DNA of 33,087 nt from Devosia sp. Its GTDB lineage: Bacteria > Pseudomonadota > Alphaproteobacteria > Rhizobiales > Devosiaceae. Shown one piece after another: positions 1 through 8,971 of the stretch. The notes beneath the pieces were generated by a model. It worked only from the letters and a program-made list of their open reading frames with translations. It did no database searches and had not been told where the DNA came from. Every line of letters starts with the position of its first letter. The first letter of the stretch is position 1. The stretch covers positions 1 through 33,087 of the forward strand of contig NZ_JAUYGL010000198.1 of NCBI RefSeq assembly GCF_030689745.1, read 5' to 3'. The position numbers were made by a program, and so were the translations under genes.

Positions 1-182
1 TGGGTCAGCCGGTAGCCGCTCTGGCTGCGCACAAACAGTCGCTCGCCAATCTGGCGTTCCAATGTGCTGACCCGCCGCCCCAGCGTGGCCGCGCTCAACC
101 CCGTCGTGTCCGTAGCCGCACTCAATCCACCCAGACGCGCCACGGCCAGAAACAGCTTCAGGTCATCCCAACTGAAATCCAT
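1..182 (-). CDS. LysR-family transcriptional regulator, N-terminal part only
   Basis: The minus strand encodes about 60 residues beginning MDFSWDDLKLFLAVARLGGL and running off the left edge of the window. The pattern of a short leader, 'DLKLFLAVARLGGLSAAT', then 'LSAATLGRRVSTLERQIGERLF', is the classic LysR winged-helix DNA-binding domain followed by the start of the linker helix. The effector domain is outside the window, so the ligand and targets cannot be assigned. It is divergent from the small DUF1127 gene, and the space between them holds repeated CAATANTGG elements that could be its operator. Confidence 0.85.
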   Translation of the reverse strand, partial: MDFSWDDLKLFLAVARLGGLSAATDTTGLSAATLGRRVSTLERQIGERLFVRSQSGYRLT

Positions 183-240
183 TTTTCATTTCTGCAAAGA
201 GCATTGCGAACTCAAACATAGCAAATTTCTCTCCAAAACG

Positions 241-270
241 GCAATACTGGACGTGAGGTGCCAATATTGG
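241..270. promoter_or_regulatory. Tandem CAATANTGG repeat with a perfect CCAATATTGG dyad
   Basis: GCAATACTGG (241-250) and CCAATATTGG (261-270) are near-identical copies exactly 20 bp apart, about two helical turns. The second is a perfect 10-bp palindrome. They lie between the divergent LysR and DUF1127 genes, as expected for a regulator binding site. Assignment to the LysR protein is inference. Confidence 0.35.
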
Positions 271-360
271 AGCGCCCGCCTGCCAACTATCATTCGATTT
301 ATGAAAATGCCGTGCAACGGGTAGTTGCGCGCGCTGCAGGCCCTTGTCTGGAGACCCGAA

Positions 361-579
361 ATGCTTGTTAAGTTGATCCGCCACTTGCGCGATTGGTACC
401 GGTATCGGCAAACCGTCCACTATCTCGAAATGCTTGATGACCACCTGTTGGATGATCTGGGGACCGAGCGGGACCAGATTGATTGCTTTGCCTGGCAGTC
501 GGTCAGGCCCGCCATGCCGTGCGCACCAGAACGGGGCGCCTCCGGCCTGGAGACGCCCCGTCAGGGCAGTCGGTTTTGA
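361..579 (+). CDS. DUF1127 domain small protein
   Basis: A 72-residue basic protein whose N-terminal 45 residues match the DUF1127 pattern: an aromatic and basic helix (LIRHLRDWYRYRQTVHYLEM), then LDDHLLDDLGTERDQI. I chose the ATG at 361 because GGAG sits 7 bases upstream and the domain begins immediately; a TTG 12 codons earlier is open but adds nothing conserved. Some alphaproteobacterial DUF1127 proteins are RNA-binding and affect phosphate or C1 metabolism, but the role of this one is unknown. The 25-residue tail after the domain is low-complexity and its last codons form half of a GC-rich hairpin. Confidence 0.75.
   Translation: MLVKLIRHLRDWYRYRQTVHYLEMLDDHLLDDLGTERDQIDCFAWQSVRPAMPCAPERGASGLETPRQGSRF
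531..561. terminator. Possible bidirectional terminator hairpin
   Basis: ACGGGGCG (531-538) pairs with CGCCCCGT (554-561), extended inward by four more pairs after one C-A mismatch, with loop GGCCT. It overlaps the 3' end of the DUF1127 gene and lies just beyond the stop of the convergent RlpA-like gene. There is no good T-tract, so intrinsic termination is uncertain. Confidence 0.4.
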
Positions 580-588
580 CTGCAGAAA

Positions 589-942
589 TTACAGCTGGCT
601 GAGGCACACCGAGGTGACGCCGCGATTGCGGAAGCCCAGCTTAGTCGCAGCGGCTTTGGACAGGTCGATGATGCGCTTGCCGACAAACGGGCCGCGATCA
701 TTGATCGTCACTTCGATTTCACTGCCGGTGCGTTGATCGGTGACCTTGACCTTGGTGCCAAAGGGCAGCGAGCGGTGGGCGGCGGTCATGGCGTTTTCAT
801 TGAAGATCTCGCCTGATGCGGCGGTCTTGCCATTAAAGCCGGGACCGTACCAGGAGGCGCCACCACACTGCGCATAGGCTGCAGACGAAACTGAGAACAT
901 AACTGCAGCAAGTGCGGCGATGGAGAGGGTTTTTCTAATCAA
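589..942 (-). CDS. RlpA-like secreted protein (double-psi beta-barrel)
   Basis: A 117-residue protein with a cleavable signal peptide (residues 1-24, cut predicted after AYA). One double-psi beta-barrel follows, with hallmark segments ASWYGPGFNGKTAASGE (29-45), AMTAAHRSLPFGT (51-63), INDRGPF (80-86) and IDLS (92-95). RlpA proteins are septal endolytic transglycosylases acting on denuded peptidoglycan. This copy has no C-terminal SPOR domain and no lipobox, so it is a minimal periplasmic form. Cys26 and Cys113 could form a disulfide. The start is TTG: the only upstream in-frame ATG is followed at once by TGA, and the next ATG would destroy the signal peptide. Enzymatic activity is inferred from the family. 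Confidence 0.85.
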   Translation of the reverse strand: MIRKTLSIAALAAVMFSVSSAAYAQCGGASWYGPGFNGKTAASGEIFNENAMTAAHRSLPFGTKVKVTDQRTGSEIEVTINDRGPFVGKRIIDLSKAAATKLGFRNRGVTSVCLSQL

Positions 943-1388
943 GACGGAGACTCACATAGTTGGTATTGGCCGCTGACTAATCGTGCCTGCGGGCCACAAT
1001 GTGCCCGGATTGGCCACAACTGCCCTCAGGCCCGGAACTGTTGCAGATGGGCCGCAGTCATCGCCGCCTTGTTCGCGCCATAGTCATGGCCGGCACGGCG
1101 ATGTTGGAGAATATGAATCCGGCATTAACCAAATTGGCGAAATGCACAGGGTTGATTATCCGCATTGTCGGATTCATCTTTCGCACTGTGGCCCGCAAGC
1201 CACGGTTCCCAGCCGACTGCACCAGATGGCCGCTTTCCCGGGGTTCCCGGAAAAATCGGCAGCAGATTATTGCTGCGTCGGCCGTTCGTGGCGCGATTGT
1301 GGCAAGCTTTGGCCGTTTTCTGCGCCGGCGCTAACGCTTTGCCAATCTCTGGGGTGCCAGTGTGCGCCCGCTGGGGACGCAGACTACT
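943..1388. other. Gap of about 445 bp without a convincing gene
   Basis: This stretch separates the divergent RlpA-like and diguanylate cyclase genes and presumably holds both promoters. Several short frames are open on both strands, but none shows a recognisable domain, a good ribosome site or plausible protein composition. I see no RNA gene and no strong inverted repeat with a T-tract. Confidence 0.6.
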
Positions 1389-2459
1389 ATGATATTGAAT
1401 TGGACACGCCGTGATCGTGTGCCGCGCGCAATCGCGCCGGCCGCGCTGAACGAACATCATGCAATCAAGAAAATTGGCCGCCTGCTGGTGATGTCCATTG
1501 CCGCACTGGCGCTTACCTGTGCCGTGCTATTGGCCACCGGCTTCCAGGTGCGCCTGCTTTACGAGCACGAAACCGCAGCGGCCGAGCATGTCCGCGCCGC
1601 CAACGCGATTGACCTGATCGTCGGCCGGTCCGGTCCGCTCAGGCAATCCGACGCCGCAATGATTGGCCGTATCGCGGGGTTGAACGGTGCGCATCTGTCG
1701 TCTGCCGCCCCCAGCGACCCCAACGCCCTGATGATTCCGCTGCTGGGCGAACAGAGTCTGTTCGGCAGCTATCTGGTGTGGGGTGAAAATCCCTTCGCCA
1801 ATGACATGTTTCGGCACTTTGCCCCGATTCGCCTGCCGGTCGTGGCCGCGATGTTGTTGTTTGTTGCCGGTCTGATGCTGCATCTGCGCCGATTGGTCGG
1901 CGATATCGAGCGGCAGCGCCGCCTGGCCCACCGACAATCGCGCACCGACGTGGTCACCGGGCTTGGCAACCGTCTGGCCCTCGACAGCACCATGGACGAA
2001 CTGGGCACTGCGGCCATCCCGTTTGGCATCGTTATCCTGGACCTCGACCGGTTCAAGGCGGTCAATGACGCGCTGGGCCATGCCGCCGGTGATATTGTGT
2101 TGCGCACGGTGGGCCAACGCCTTGCCACCCTGCTCGGCCCCCAGGACCAGCTGGTGCGACTGGGGGGCGATGAATTCGTCATTGTGGCGGTCAGCACGCC
2201 CGGCGCCGATGCCCTCGACCTGTTCGCACGGGAGTGCATTTTTGCCATCGAGCAGCCCATCGACTTGGCGGGCCGCACGGTGCGGATCGGCACAAGCCTG
2301 GGCATTGTGGCAGCCGGCAGCAGCGATCTGCCGCCCGCCATCCTGCTCGGCGCAGCCGACGCCGCGCTCTATCGCGCCAAGGCTATGCAGGGCAGCAGCT
2401 TCCAGTTTGCTGGCGAGACCCACTCCGATCAGACGAGCTGGCACTTGCGCTGCGCCTAG
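1389..2459 (+). CDS. Membrane diguanylate cyclase (GGDEF)
   Basis: A 356-residue protein with transmembrane helices at about 32-51 and 149-168, a roughly 95-residue periplasmic sensor segment of unknown ligand between them, and a C-terminal GGDEF domain from about residue 185. Visible motifs are TDVVTGLGNR, ILDLDRFKAVND, LGHAAGD and an intact RLGGDEF (GGDEF at 259-263), so it should make cyclic di-GMP from two GTP. The inhibitory I-site, normally RxxD five residues before GGDEF, reads GPQD, so product feedback inhibition is probably absent. There is no EAL domain. ATG 1389 was chosen over an in-frame GTG at 1362; GGGGA lies about 11 bases upstream, a long spacing. Confidence 0.9.
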   Translation: MILNWTRRDRVPRAIAPAALNEHHAIKKIGRLLVMSIAALALTCAVLLATGFQVRLLYEHETAAAEHVRAANAIDLIVGRSGPLRQSDAAMIGRIAGLNGAHLSSAAPSDPNALMIPLLGEQSLFGSYLVWGENPFANDMFRHFAPIRLPVVAAMLLFVAGLMLHLRRLVGDIERQRRLAHRQSRTDVVTGLGNRLALDSTMDELGTAAIPFGIVILDLDRFKAVNDALGHAAGDIVLRTVGQRLATLLGPQDQLVRLGGDEFVIVAVSTPGADALDLFARECIFAIEQPIDLAGRTVRIGTSLGIVAAGSSDLPPAILLGAADAALYRAKAMQGSSFQFAGETHSDQTSWHLRCA

Positions 2460-2493
2460 ACGCGGTATCCGCCGACCGGCACTGGGCGCAGCG

Positions 2494-3201
2494 TTAGCCT
2501 GCATTGTGCAGCCGCGGCGCCTGCACCTGCAGCCCCGACCCGCGACCAACCCGCTCGACCAGCCCATGGGCGACCAGCGTCCTGAGGAACTTGCCCCGAC
2601 CGCTGAGCCGGGTGGCGAGGTCGGGCTCCGCGCTGATGATCGCCCTGGTCAATGCTGTGGGCGCGATTGGACCATTCTGGCTGGCTAGCAGAACAAGCCG
2701 CCTCAGGCGGGCCAGTTCGCTCCTGTCCAAGATCGGCCCTGGAGCGGATTTGGCTGGCGTCGCTGTAATGTGCGGGGGGGCGCCGATGACGACGAAGCTC
2801 GAACACGCCACTCGGAACGATGCGGAGGGCTCGGCCTGCGCAAAGCCCAGTACCAACAGGCCCGCATCGCGCAGGCGCATTGCCAGCGGCGTGAAGTCCC
2901 GATCCCGCGTCACCAGGGCGATAGCGTCGATCCTGGCCTGATGCACGATGTCCATCGCCTCAATGGTGAGCTTGATGTCGGCGCCATTCTTGCCCTTGCC
3001 CAGGCTGGGCTGCAGGACCAGGTCGATGCCACGATCCCGGCCGCAACCAATCCAGCCGGCGAGGCTGGCGGACGAGAAATCGCCCACTGCGCGCTTGATC
3101 TGCACAGTGCCCAGCGGTGCCAACGCGTCGAGTGCATTCAGTGCCGTTTCGCAATTGATGTTCTCGGCGTCGAACAACACCGCAATGCGCTTGTCAGCCA
3201 T
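2494..3201 (-). CDS. NYN domain (LabA/DUF88-type) protein with C-terminal OST-HTH/LOTUS-like domain
   Basis: A 235-residue cytoplasmic protein. Residues 5-125 form a NYN domain of the PIN nuclease-like superfamily: AVLFDAENI with Asp11, KNGADIKLTIEAMDI with Asp75, and LVTRDRDFTPLAMRLRDAG with Asp100 and Asp102. These acidic residues form the metal site in active members, so RNase activity is possible but inferred. Residues about 160-235 (LARLRRLVLLASQ through GKFLRTLVAHGLVERVG) resemble the OST-HTH/LOTUS winged helix found with NYN domains. It starts at ATG 3201 and converges on the diguanylate cyclase gene with only 34 bp between the stops. Confidence 0.85.
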   Translation of the reverse strand: MADKRIAVLFDAENINCETALNALDALAPLGTVQIKRAVGDFSSASLAGWIGCGRDRGIDLVLQPSLGKGKNGADIKLTIEAMDIVHQARIDAIALVTRDRDFTPLAMRLRDAGLLVLGFAQAEPSASFRVACSSFVVIGAPPHITATPAKSAPGPILDRSELARLRRLVLLASQNGPIAPTALTRAIISAEPDLATRLSGRGKFLRTLVAHGLVERVGRGSGLQVQAPRLHNAG

Positions 3202-3455
3202 GGCAAATCCGTTAGTTGGCAGGGATCAGCCTAACCAGGGCTATTAAAGGATCTCCGCTGCACTTGCCGAAAGTTTTAGCTATCGGCGTGCGCCCGGCGT
3301 CAGCCACGCAGCGATAGGTGTTCGCATTGCCCTCATTCCCGTCGTTTGGCCTGTCGAAAATGACTATCCTCGCTCGTCATATCCGGGAATGCAGTCTGGC
3401 TGGAGGTTAGCCATACCCCGACCTGGCCGCACCATCATTACACAGGACGTTTTGC

Positions 3456-3833
3456 ATGACCCTTGATCTGCCTGATATTGTCTTCGCGCTGGCCCGGATT
3501 TTGCTCGGTGGCGCCTTTCTAGTTTTTGGCATTCGCAACATCGCCAACCTTTCGAGCCTCACCCTCGCCCTGACGGCGCGCGGCATGATCCTGCCCCGCC
3601 TGTCTGCGATTATTGGCGTGGCACTGCAGATTGTTGGCGGCCTGCTGGTGGCCGTCGGCCCATTCGCGCTGATCGGCGGCGCTGCCTTGATTGTCTTCCT
3701 GATCTTCGCAACCGTGCTGTTCCACAATTTCTGGAGCTATTCCGGCGCGGAGCGGCTCACCCATCTCAATGCGACGATCATGAATCTGGGGCTCGTCGGC
3801 GCTTTCCTGCTGCCGATTGCGGCGATGCTCTGA
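3456..3833 (+). CDS. DoxX family membrane protein
   Basis: A 125-residue integral membrane protein with four predicted hydrophobic helices. The N-terminus (ARILLGGAFLVFGIRNIANL), a small loop, and the third helix followed by ATVLFHNFWSY are typical of DoxX/YphA-like proteins. Functions proposed for the family involve redox or thiol stress and quinone-linked complexes; nothing here narrows it. AGGA lies about 9 bases before the ATG. It is monocistronic: its stop is followed 7 bases later by a strong terminator shared with convergent rutR. Confidence 0.85.
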   Translation: MTLDLPDIVFALARILLGGAFLVFGIRNIANLSSLTLALTARGMILPRLSAIIGVALQIVGGLLVAVGPFALIGGAALIVFLIFATVLFHNFWSYSGAERLTHLNATIMNLGLVGAFLLPIAAML

Positions 3834-3840
3834 TTGCTTT

Positions 3841-3866
3841 CCGGGATGGTTCGCCATCCCGGTTTT
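3841..3866. terminator. UUCG-tetraloop intrinsic terminator
   Basis: CCGGGATGG (3841-3849), loop TTCG (3850-3853) and CCATCCCGG (3854-3862) form a perfect 9-bp stem followed by TTTTC. It lies 7 bp after the DoxX stop and before the rutR stop on the other strand, so it mainly serves the plus-strand gene. Confidence 0.9.
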
Positions 3867-3877
3867 CTCGCTCCGTG

Positions 3878-4600
3878 TCAGCGGCCCGCCGGCTTTGGCG
3901 TCAGCCCATGCATGAACAACTGCTCCAGATAGCGGGCGGCATCCTCAAAGCGCCCCTCGCCATTGCGGCTGGGGCCCAGCACGGCCCGCACCTGCACATC
4001 GAAATCGGCATAGTGCTGGGTGGTCGCCCAGATCGAAAAGATCAGGTGATAGGGGTCGGTGCGGGCCAGCTTGCCCTCATCCATCCACCCCAGCAGTACC
4101 TGGGCCTTCTCGTCGACCAGATTTTTCAGGTCCAGCTCGATCATCTCGATGATGCGCGGCGCGCCCTGTAGCATTTCATTGGCAAACAGCCGGCTCTCGC
4201 GCGGGTAATCGCGCGCCATTTCCAGCTTGCGCCGAATATAGGAGCGAATTTCGGGGAAGGGGTCGCCGGTGGCATCCATTTCCTTGAGCGGCGCCAGCCA
4301 GGTCTCCAGCAGGGCGGCCATCAGCCGGCGGTGGATCTCTTCCTTGCGCGGAAAATAATAGAGCAGATTGGGTTTGCTCATCCCCGCCACCTCGGCGATC
4401 TGGTCGATCGTGGCGCCGCGAAACCCATGCATGGAAAACACCTCGAGCGCCGCCTCCAGGATCACGTCCTGTTTCTCGCGCTGAATGCGGGTCAACGGCC
4501 GGACTTTGCCATGCGGATGGGCCGCCGCCTTGGCCTCAGCCTTGTGCTGGCGCTTCGGCGCTGCGGTCAGATCGGCACTGCTCTTTTTGGTCGCCGGCAT
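3878..4600 (-). CDS. rutR: RutR, TetR-family pyrimidine-utilisation regulator
   Basis: A 240-residue protein. The TetR helix-turn-helix lies at about 64-83 (ATIDQIAEVAGMSKPNLLYY). The ligand domain carries RutR hallmarks that I recognise from the E. coli protein: ETWLAPLKEM, IRRKLEMARDYPRESRLFANEM, DLKNLVDEKAQ, and DPYHLIFSIWATTQHYADF. E. coli RutR binds uracil or thymine and releases DNA; the same is inferred here. A basic N-terminal extension of about 35 residues precedes the domain and is not in E. coli RutR. ATG 4600 has AAGG 6 bases upstream. It is divergent from the beta-amino-acid/pyrimidine genes, with a RutR-box-like palindrome in the shared 106-bp gap, so autoregulation and control of the locus are likely. 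Confidence 0.9.
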   Translation of the reverse strand: MPATKKSSADLTAAPKRQHKAEAKAAAHPHGKVRPLTRIQREKQDVILEAALEVFSMHGFRGATIDQIAEVAGMSKPNLLYYFPRKEEIHRRLMAALLETWLAPLKEMDATGDPFPEIRSYIRRKLEMARDYPRESRLFANEMLQGAPRIIEMIELDLKNLVDEKAQVLLGWMDEGKLARTDPYHLIFSIWATTQHYADFDVQVRAVLGPSRNGEGRFEDAARYLEQLFMHGLTPKPAGR

Positions 4601-4634
4601 TTTTCGCCTTGCTAGAAAGTTTTGGAGTGCTAAG

Positions 4635-4654
4635 TTTTTTCCAACTGGTCAAAA
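4635..4654. promoter_or_regulatory. RutR-box-like operator
   Basis: TTTTTTCCAACTGGTCAAAA is an imperfect palindrome. Its core TTTTCCA-AC-TGGTCAA matches 12 of 14 defined positions of the E. coli RutR consensus TTGACCA-NN-TGGTCAA, which I know from the literature. It sits midway between rutR and the transaminase gene. Confidence 0.7.
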
Positions 4655-4706
4655 TTCAGAGCATTGCGCCCTCGCGTCAAGTGCCAATCGTGATCAGGCC
4701 GGAATA

Positions 4707-6052
4707 ATGGGGAGCGAGATAGAAGTGTCCAATTCCAATACCGTGGTGCCAAACGATTTGAGCGCCTTCTGGATGCCGTTCACAGCCAATCGGCAATTCA
4801 AGAAGGCCCCTCGTATGCTGGTGGCCGCCAAGGACATGCACTACACCACCTCTGATGGCCGGCAGGTGCTTGATGGCACGGCCGGTCTGTGGTGCGTCAA
4901 TGCCGGTCACGCCCGCCCCCGCATCGTCGAGGCCATTGCCAAGCAGGCCGCCGAACTCGATTACGCCCCGGCCTTCCAGATGGGTCATCCCAAGGCATTC
5001 GAGCTCGCCAATCGTATTGTCGATATTGCCCCCAACGGCCTCAATCACGTGCTGTTCACCAATTCGGGCTCCGAGTCGGTGGAAACCGCACTCAAGCTGG
5101 CCCTGGCCTATCATCGGGTCAAGGGCGAGGGCGCCCGTTCCCGTCTGATCGGCCGCGAGCGCGGCTATCACGGCGTCAATTTCGGCGGCATTTCGGTTGG
5201 CGGCATTGTCAGCAACCGCAAAATGTTCGGCTCGCTGCTGACCGGCGTCGATCATATGCCCCACACCCACAACCTGACCAAGAACGCCTATTCCAAGGGT
5301 GTGCCCGAATACGGCACCGAACTGGCCGACGAGCTTGAGCGCATCGTCACCCTGCATGATGCCTCCACCATCGCAGCCGTCATCGTTGAACCCGTGGCCG
5401 GCTCCACCGGCGTGCTGATTCCCCCCATGGGCTATCTCAAGCGCCTGCGCGAAATCACCAGGAAGCACGGTATCCTGCTGATTTTTGATGAGGTCATTAC
5501 CGGCTTTGGCCGTCTTGGCACCCCGTTTGGCGCGGATTATTTCGGCGTCATCCCCGATATCATGATCACCGCCAAGGGCCTGACCAATGGCGTCATTCCG
5601 ATGGGCGCCGTGCTGGTGTCCTCGGAAATCCATGACGCGTTCATGCAGGGCCCCGAGCACATGATCGAATTTTTCCACGGCTATACCTATTCGGGCAATC
5701 CGATGGCCTCGGCCGCCGGTCTGGCGACGCTGGAAACCTATAAGGAAGAGGGTCTGCTGACCCGGGGCGCCGAACTGGCGCCGATCTTCCAGGATGCCCT
5801 GCATTCGCTTAAGGGCGAGCCGCATGTCATCGACATCCGCAATATTGGTCTGGTTGGCGCTGTCGAGCTTGATCCTATTGCTGGCGCCCCCACCAAGCGC
5901 GCCTTTTCGGCCTTCCTCAAATGTTATGAGGATGGCGTCCTGGTACGGACCACCGGCGATATCATCGCCATGAGCCCGCCCCTGATTATTTCCGAAAGCC
6001 AGATCGGCGAACTGATCGACGGCGTCCGGGCAGCCCTGCGGAGCATCGACTG

Positions 6053-6053
<1 letters not shown>
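4707..6053 (+). CDS. Omega-amino acid (beta-alanine):pyruvate aminotransferase
   Basis: A 448-residue class III PLP aminotransferase. It shows [33 protein letters not shown], the Asp motif [13 protein letters not shown] and the Schiff-base Lys290 in [10 protein letters not shown]. The 'WMPFTANR' start and '[10 protein letters not shown]' segment are typical of the beta-alanine:pyruvate subgroup. In this locus it should convert beta-alanine or beta-aminoisobutyrate to malonate or methylmalonate semialdehyde, with pyruvate as acceptor. ATG 4707 has only GGA close upstream; a GTG at 4725 with GAG 6 bases upstream is a real alternative. The frame is open much further upstream into the intergenic region, but that extension looks non-coding. 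The stop overlaps the next ATG by one base. Confidence 0.92.
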
Positions 6054-7546
<1,493 letters not shown>

Positions 7547-7555
7547 GAGAGCGCC

Positions 7556-8806
7556 ATGTCGGCCCCAGGAGAAAACCTTCGCATCAATGGCGACCGCCTC
7601 TGGGACAGCATCATGGAGATGGCCAGGATTGGTCCCGGCATTGCCGGGGGCAATAACCGCCAGACCCTGACTGATGAAGACAGTGAGGGGCGGCACCTGT
7701 TCAAGCGCTGGTGCGACGATGCGGGCCTCACTATGGGCGTCGACCAGATGGGCACCATGTTCATGACCCGCCCGGGCACCGATGCCGATGCGCTGCCGGT
7801 CTATGTCGGCAGCCACCTCGATACCCAGCCTACTGGCGGCAAATATGATGGCGTGCTCGGCGTGCTGGCCGGGCTCGAAATTGTCCGCAGCCTGAACGAT
7901 CTGGGCATCAAGACCCGCCACCCGATTGTCGTCACCAACTGGACCAATGAGGAAGGCGCCCGCTTCGCGCCGGCCATGCTGGCATCGGGTGTCTTTGCCG
8001 GGGTGCATACCCAGGATTATGCCTATGCCCGTCAGGATCAGGAGGGCAAGAGCTTCGGCGATGAACTCGCTCGCATCGGCTGGCGCGGTGAGGAAACCGT
8101 GGGCGCGCGGAAGATGCACGCCTACTTCGAATATCACATCGAACAGGGTCCCATTCTGGAAGCCGAGAACAAGCAGATCGGCGTCGTCACCCACGGCCAG
8201 GGTCTGTGGTGGCTCGAATTCACCCTGACCGGCAAGGAAGCTCATACCGGCTCAACGCCGATGAACATGCGCGTCAATGCCGGTCTGGCCATGGCCCGCA
8301 TTCTCGACATGGTCCAGGAAGTGGCGATGGCGCACCAGCCCGGCGCCGTGGGTGGGGTAGGGCAGATGAAATTTGCTCCCAATTCGCGCAATGTGCTGCC
8401 CGGCGCGGTGGTGTTCACCGTCGACATCCGCTCGCCGGAGCTGAGCAAGCTGACCAGCATGCGCAGCCAGATCGAAGCCAAGGCGCAGGCCATATGTGCC
8501 GAACTCGGCGTCGGCTACGCCATGGAGGCGGTCGGCCATTTCGACCCCGTCGCCTTTGATCCAACCCTGGTGGGTCGCGTCCGCGCCGCCGCCGAAAAGC
8601 TCGGCTATAGCCATATGGACCTGATTTCCGGCGCTGGTCACGACGCCTGCTGGGCCAACAAGGTTGCGCCGAGCACCATGGTGATGTGCCCCTGTGTCGG
8701 CGGCCTCAGCCATAACGAAGCCGAGGAGATTTCCCAGCAATGGGCCACCGCCGGCGCTGACGTGCTGTTCCACGCCGTGCTCGAAACGGCGGAGATCGTG
8801 GCGTGA
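7556..8806 (+). CDS. Zn-dependent N-carbamoyl amidohydrolase (beta-ureidopropionase type)
   Basis: A 416-residue M20-like hydantoinase/carbamoylase family protein. Metal ligands appear as GSHLDTQPTGGKYDG (His87, Asp98), NEEGARF (Glu132/Glu133), EYHIEQGP and SGAGHDA near the C-terminus; EAHTGSTPMNMR is the dimerisation-domain signature. In this context it should hydrolyse N-carbamoyl-beta-alanine (or N-carbamoyl-beta-aminoisobutyrate) to the beta-amino acid, NH3 and CO2. The family also includes L-carbamoylases and allantoate amidohydrolases, so substrate choice rests on the neighbours. It starts 9 bases after mmsA with a GGAG-type ribosome site inside 'AGGAGAGCGCC'. Confidence 0.9.
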   Translation: MSAPGENLRINGDRLWDSIMEMARIGPGIAGGNNRQTLTDEDSEGRHLFKRWCDDAGLTMGVDQMGTMFMTRPGTDADALPVYVGSHLDTQPTGGKYDGVLGVLAGLEIVRSLNDLGIKTRHPIVVTNWTNEEGARFAPAMLASGVFAGVHTQDYAYARQDQEGKSFGDELARIGWRGEETVGARKMHAYFEYHIEQGPILEAENKQIGVVTHGQGLWWLEFTLTGKEAHTGSTPMNMRVNAGLAMARILDMVQEVAMAHQPGAVGGVGQMKFAPNSRNVLPGAVVFTVDIRSPELSKLTSMRSQIEAKAQAICAELGVGYAMEAVGHFDPVAFDPTLVGRVRAAAEKLGYSHMDLISGAGHDACWANKVAPSTMVMCPCVGGLSHNEAEEISQQWATAGADVLFHAVLETAEIVA

Positions 8807-8880
8807 CAGGGGACTGAAGCAAACATCGATCGGCATTGCCAGTGACCAAGGAGGGGCGCTGACCATCGCGGGCACGAGAC

Positions 8881-8896
8881 TGGCACCAAACTTGCA
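8881..8896 (+). promoter_or_regulatory. Sigma-54 (RpoN) -24/-12 promoter upstream of the dihydropyrimidinase
   Basis: TGGCACC-AAAC-TTGCA matches the RpoN consensus TGGCACG-N4-TTGCW at every defined position except the G of the -24 block. GG and GC are correctly phased. It lies 76 bp upstream of the hydA ATG in a 165-bp intergenic gap. Transcription should begin near 8907. An internal promoter here would let hydA and the importer respond to nitrogen limitation. I could not see a clear upstream NtrC dyad. Confidence 0.7.
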
Positions 8897-8971
8897 AGTA
8901 AATTGCAGACAGCCAACGCCGGGCCCAACAGCCGGAACTGACAGATATTACGACTAGGGAGTGAGCAAAAA

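Noticed and set aside
983..1414. Overlapping plus-strand frames of 111-143 codons before the diguanylate cyclase
   Set aside because: No recognisable motif, Cys/His/Pro-rich composition typical of out-of-frame GC-rich DNA, and no ribosome site.
4485..4706. N-terminal extension of about 74 codons for the transaminase
   Set aside because: It would run through the rutR coding sequence and the operator; the family begins near the chosen ATG.
8673..8690. CACCATGGTG palindrome as an NtrC site for the sigma-54 promoter
   Set aside because: Half-site spacing is too short for NtrC (GCACC directly against GGTG) and it lies within conserved coding sequence of the amidohydrolase.
8843..8865. Two TGACCA half-sites 17 bp apart before hydA as a second RutR site
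   Set aside because: They are direct, not inverted, and lack the TGGTCA arms.
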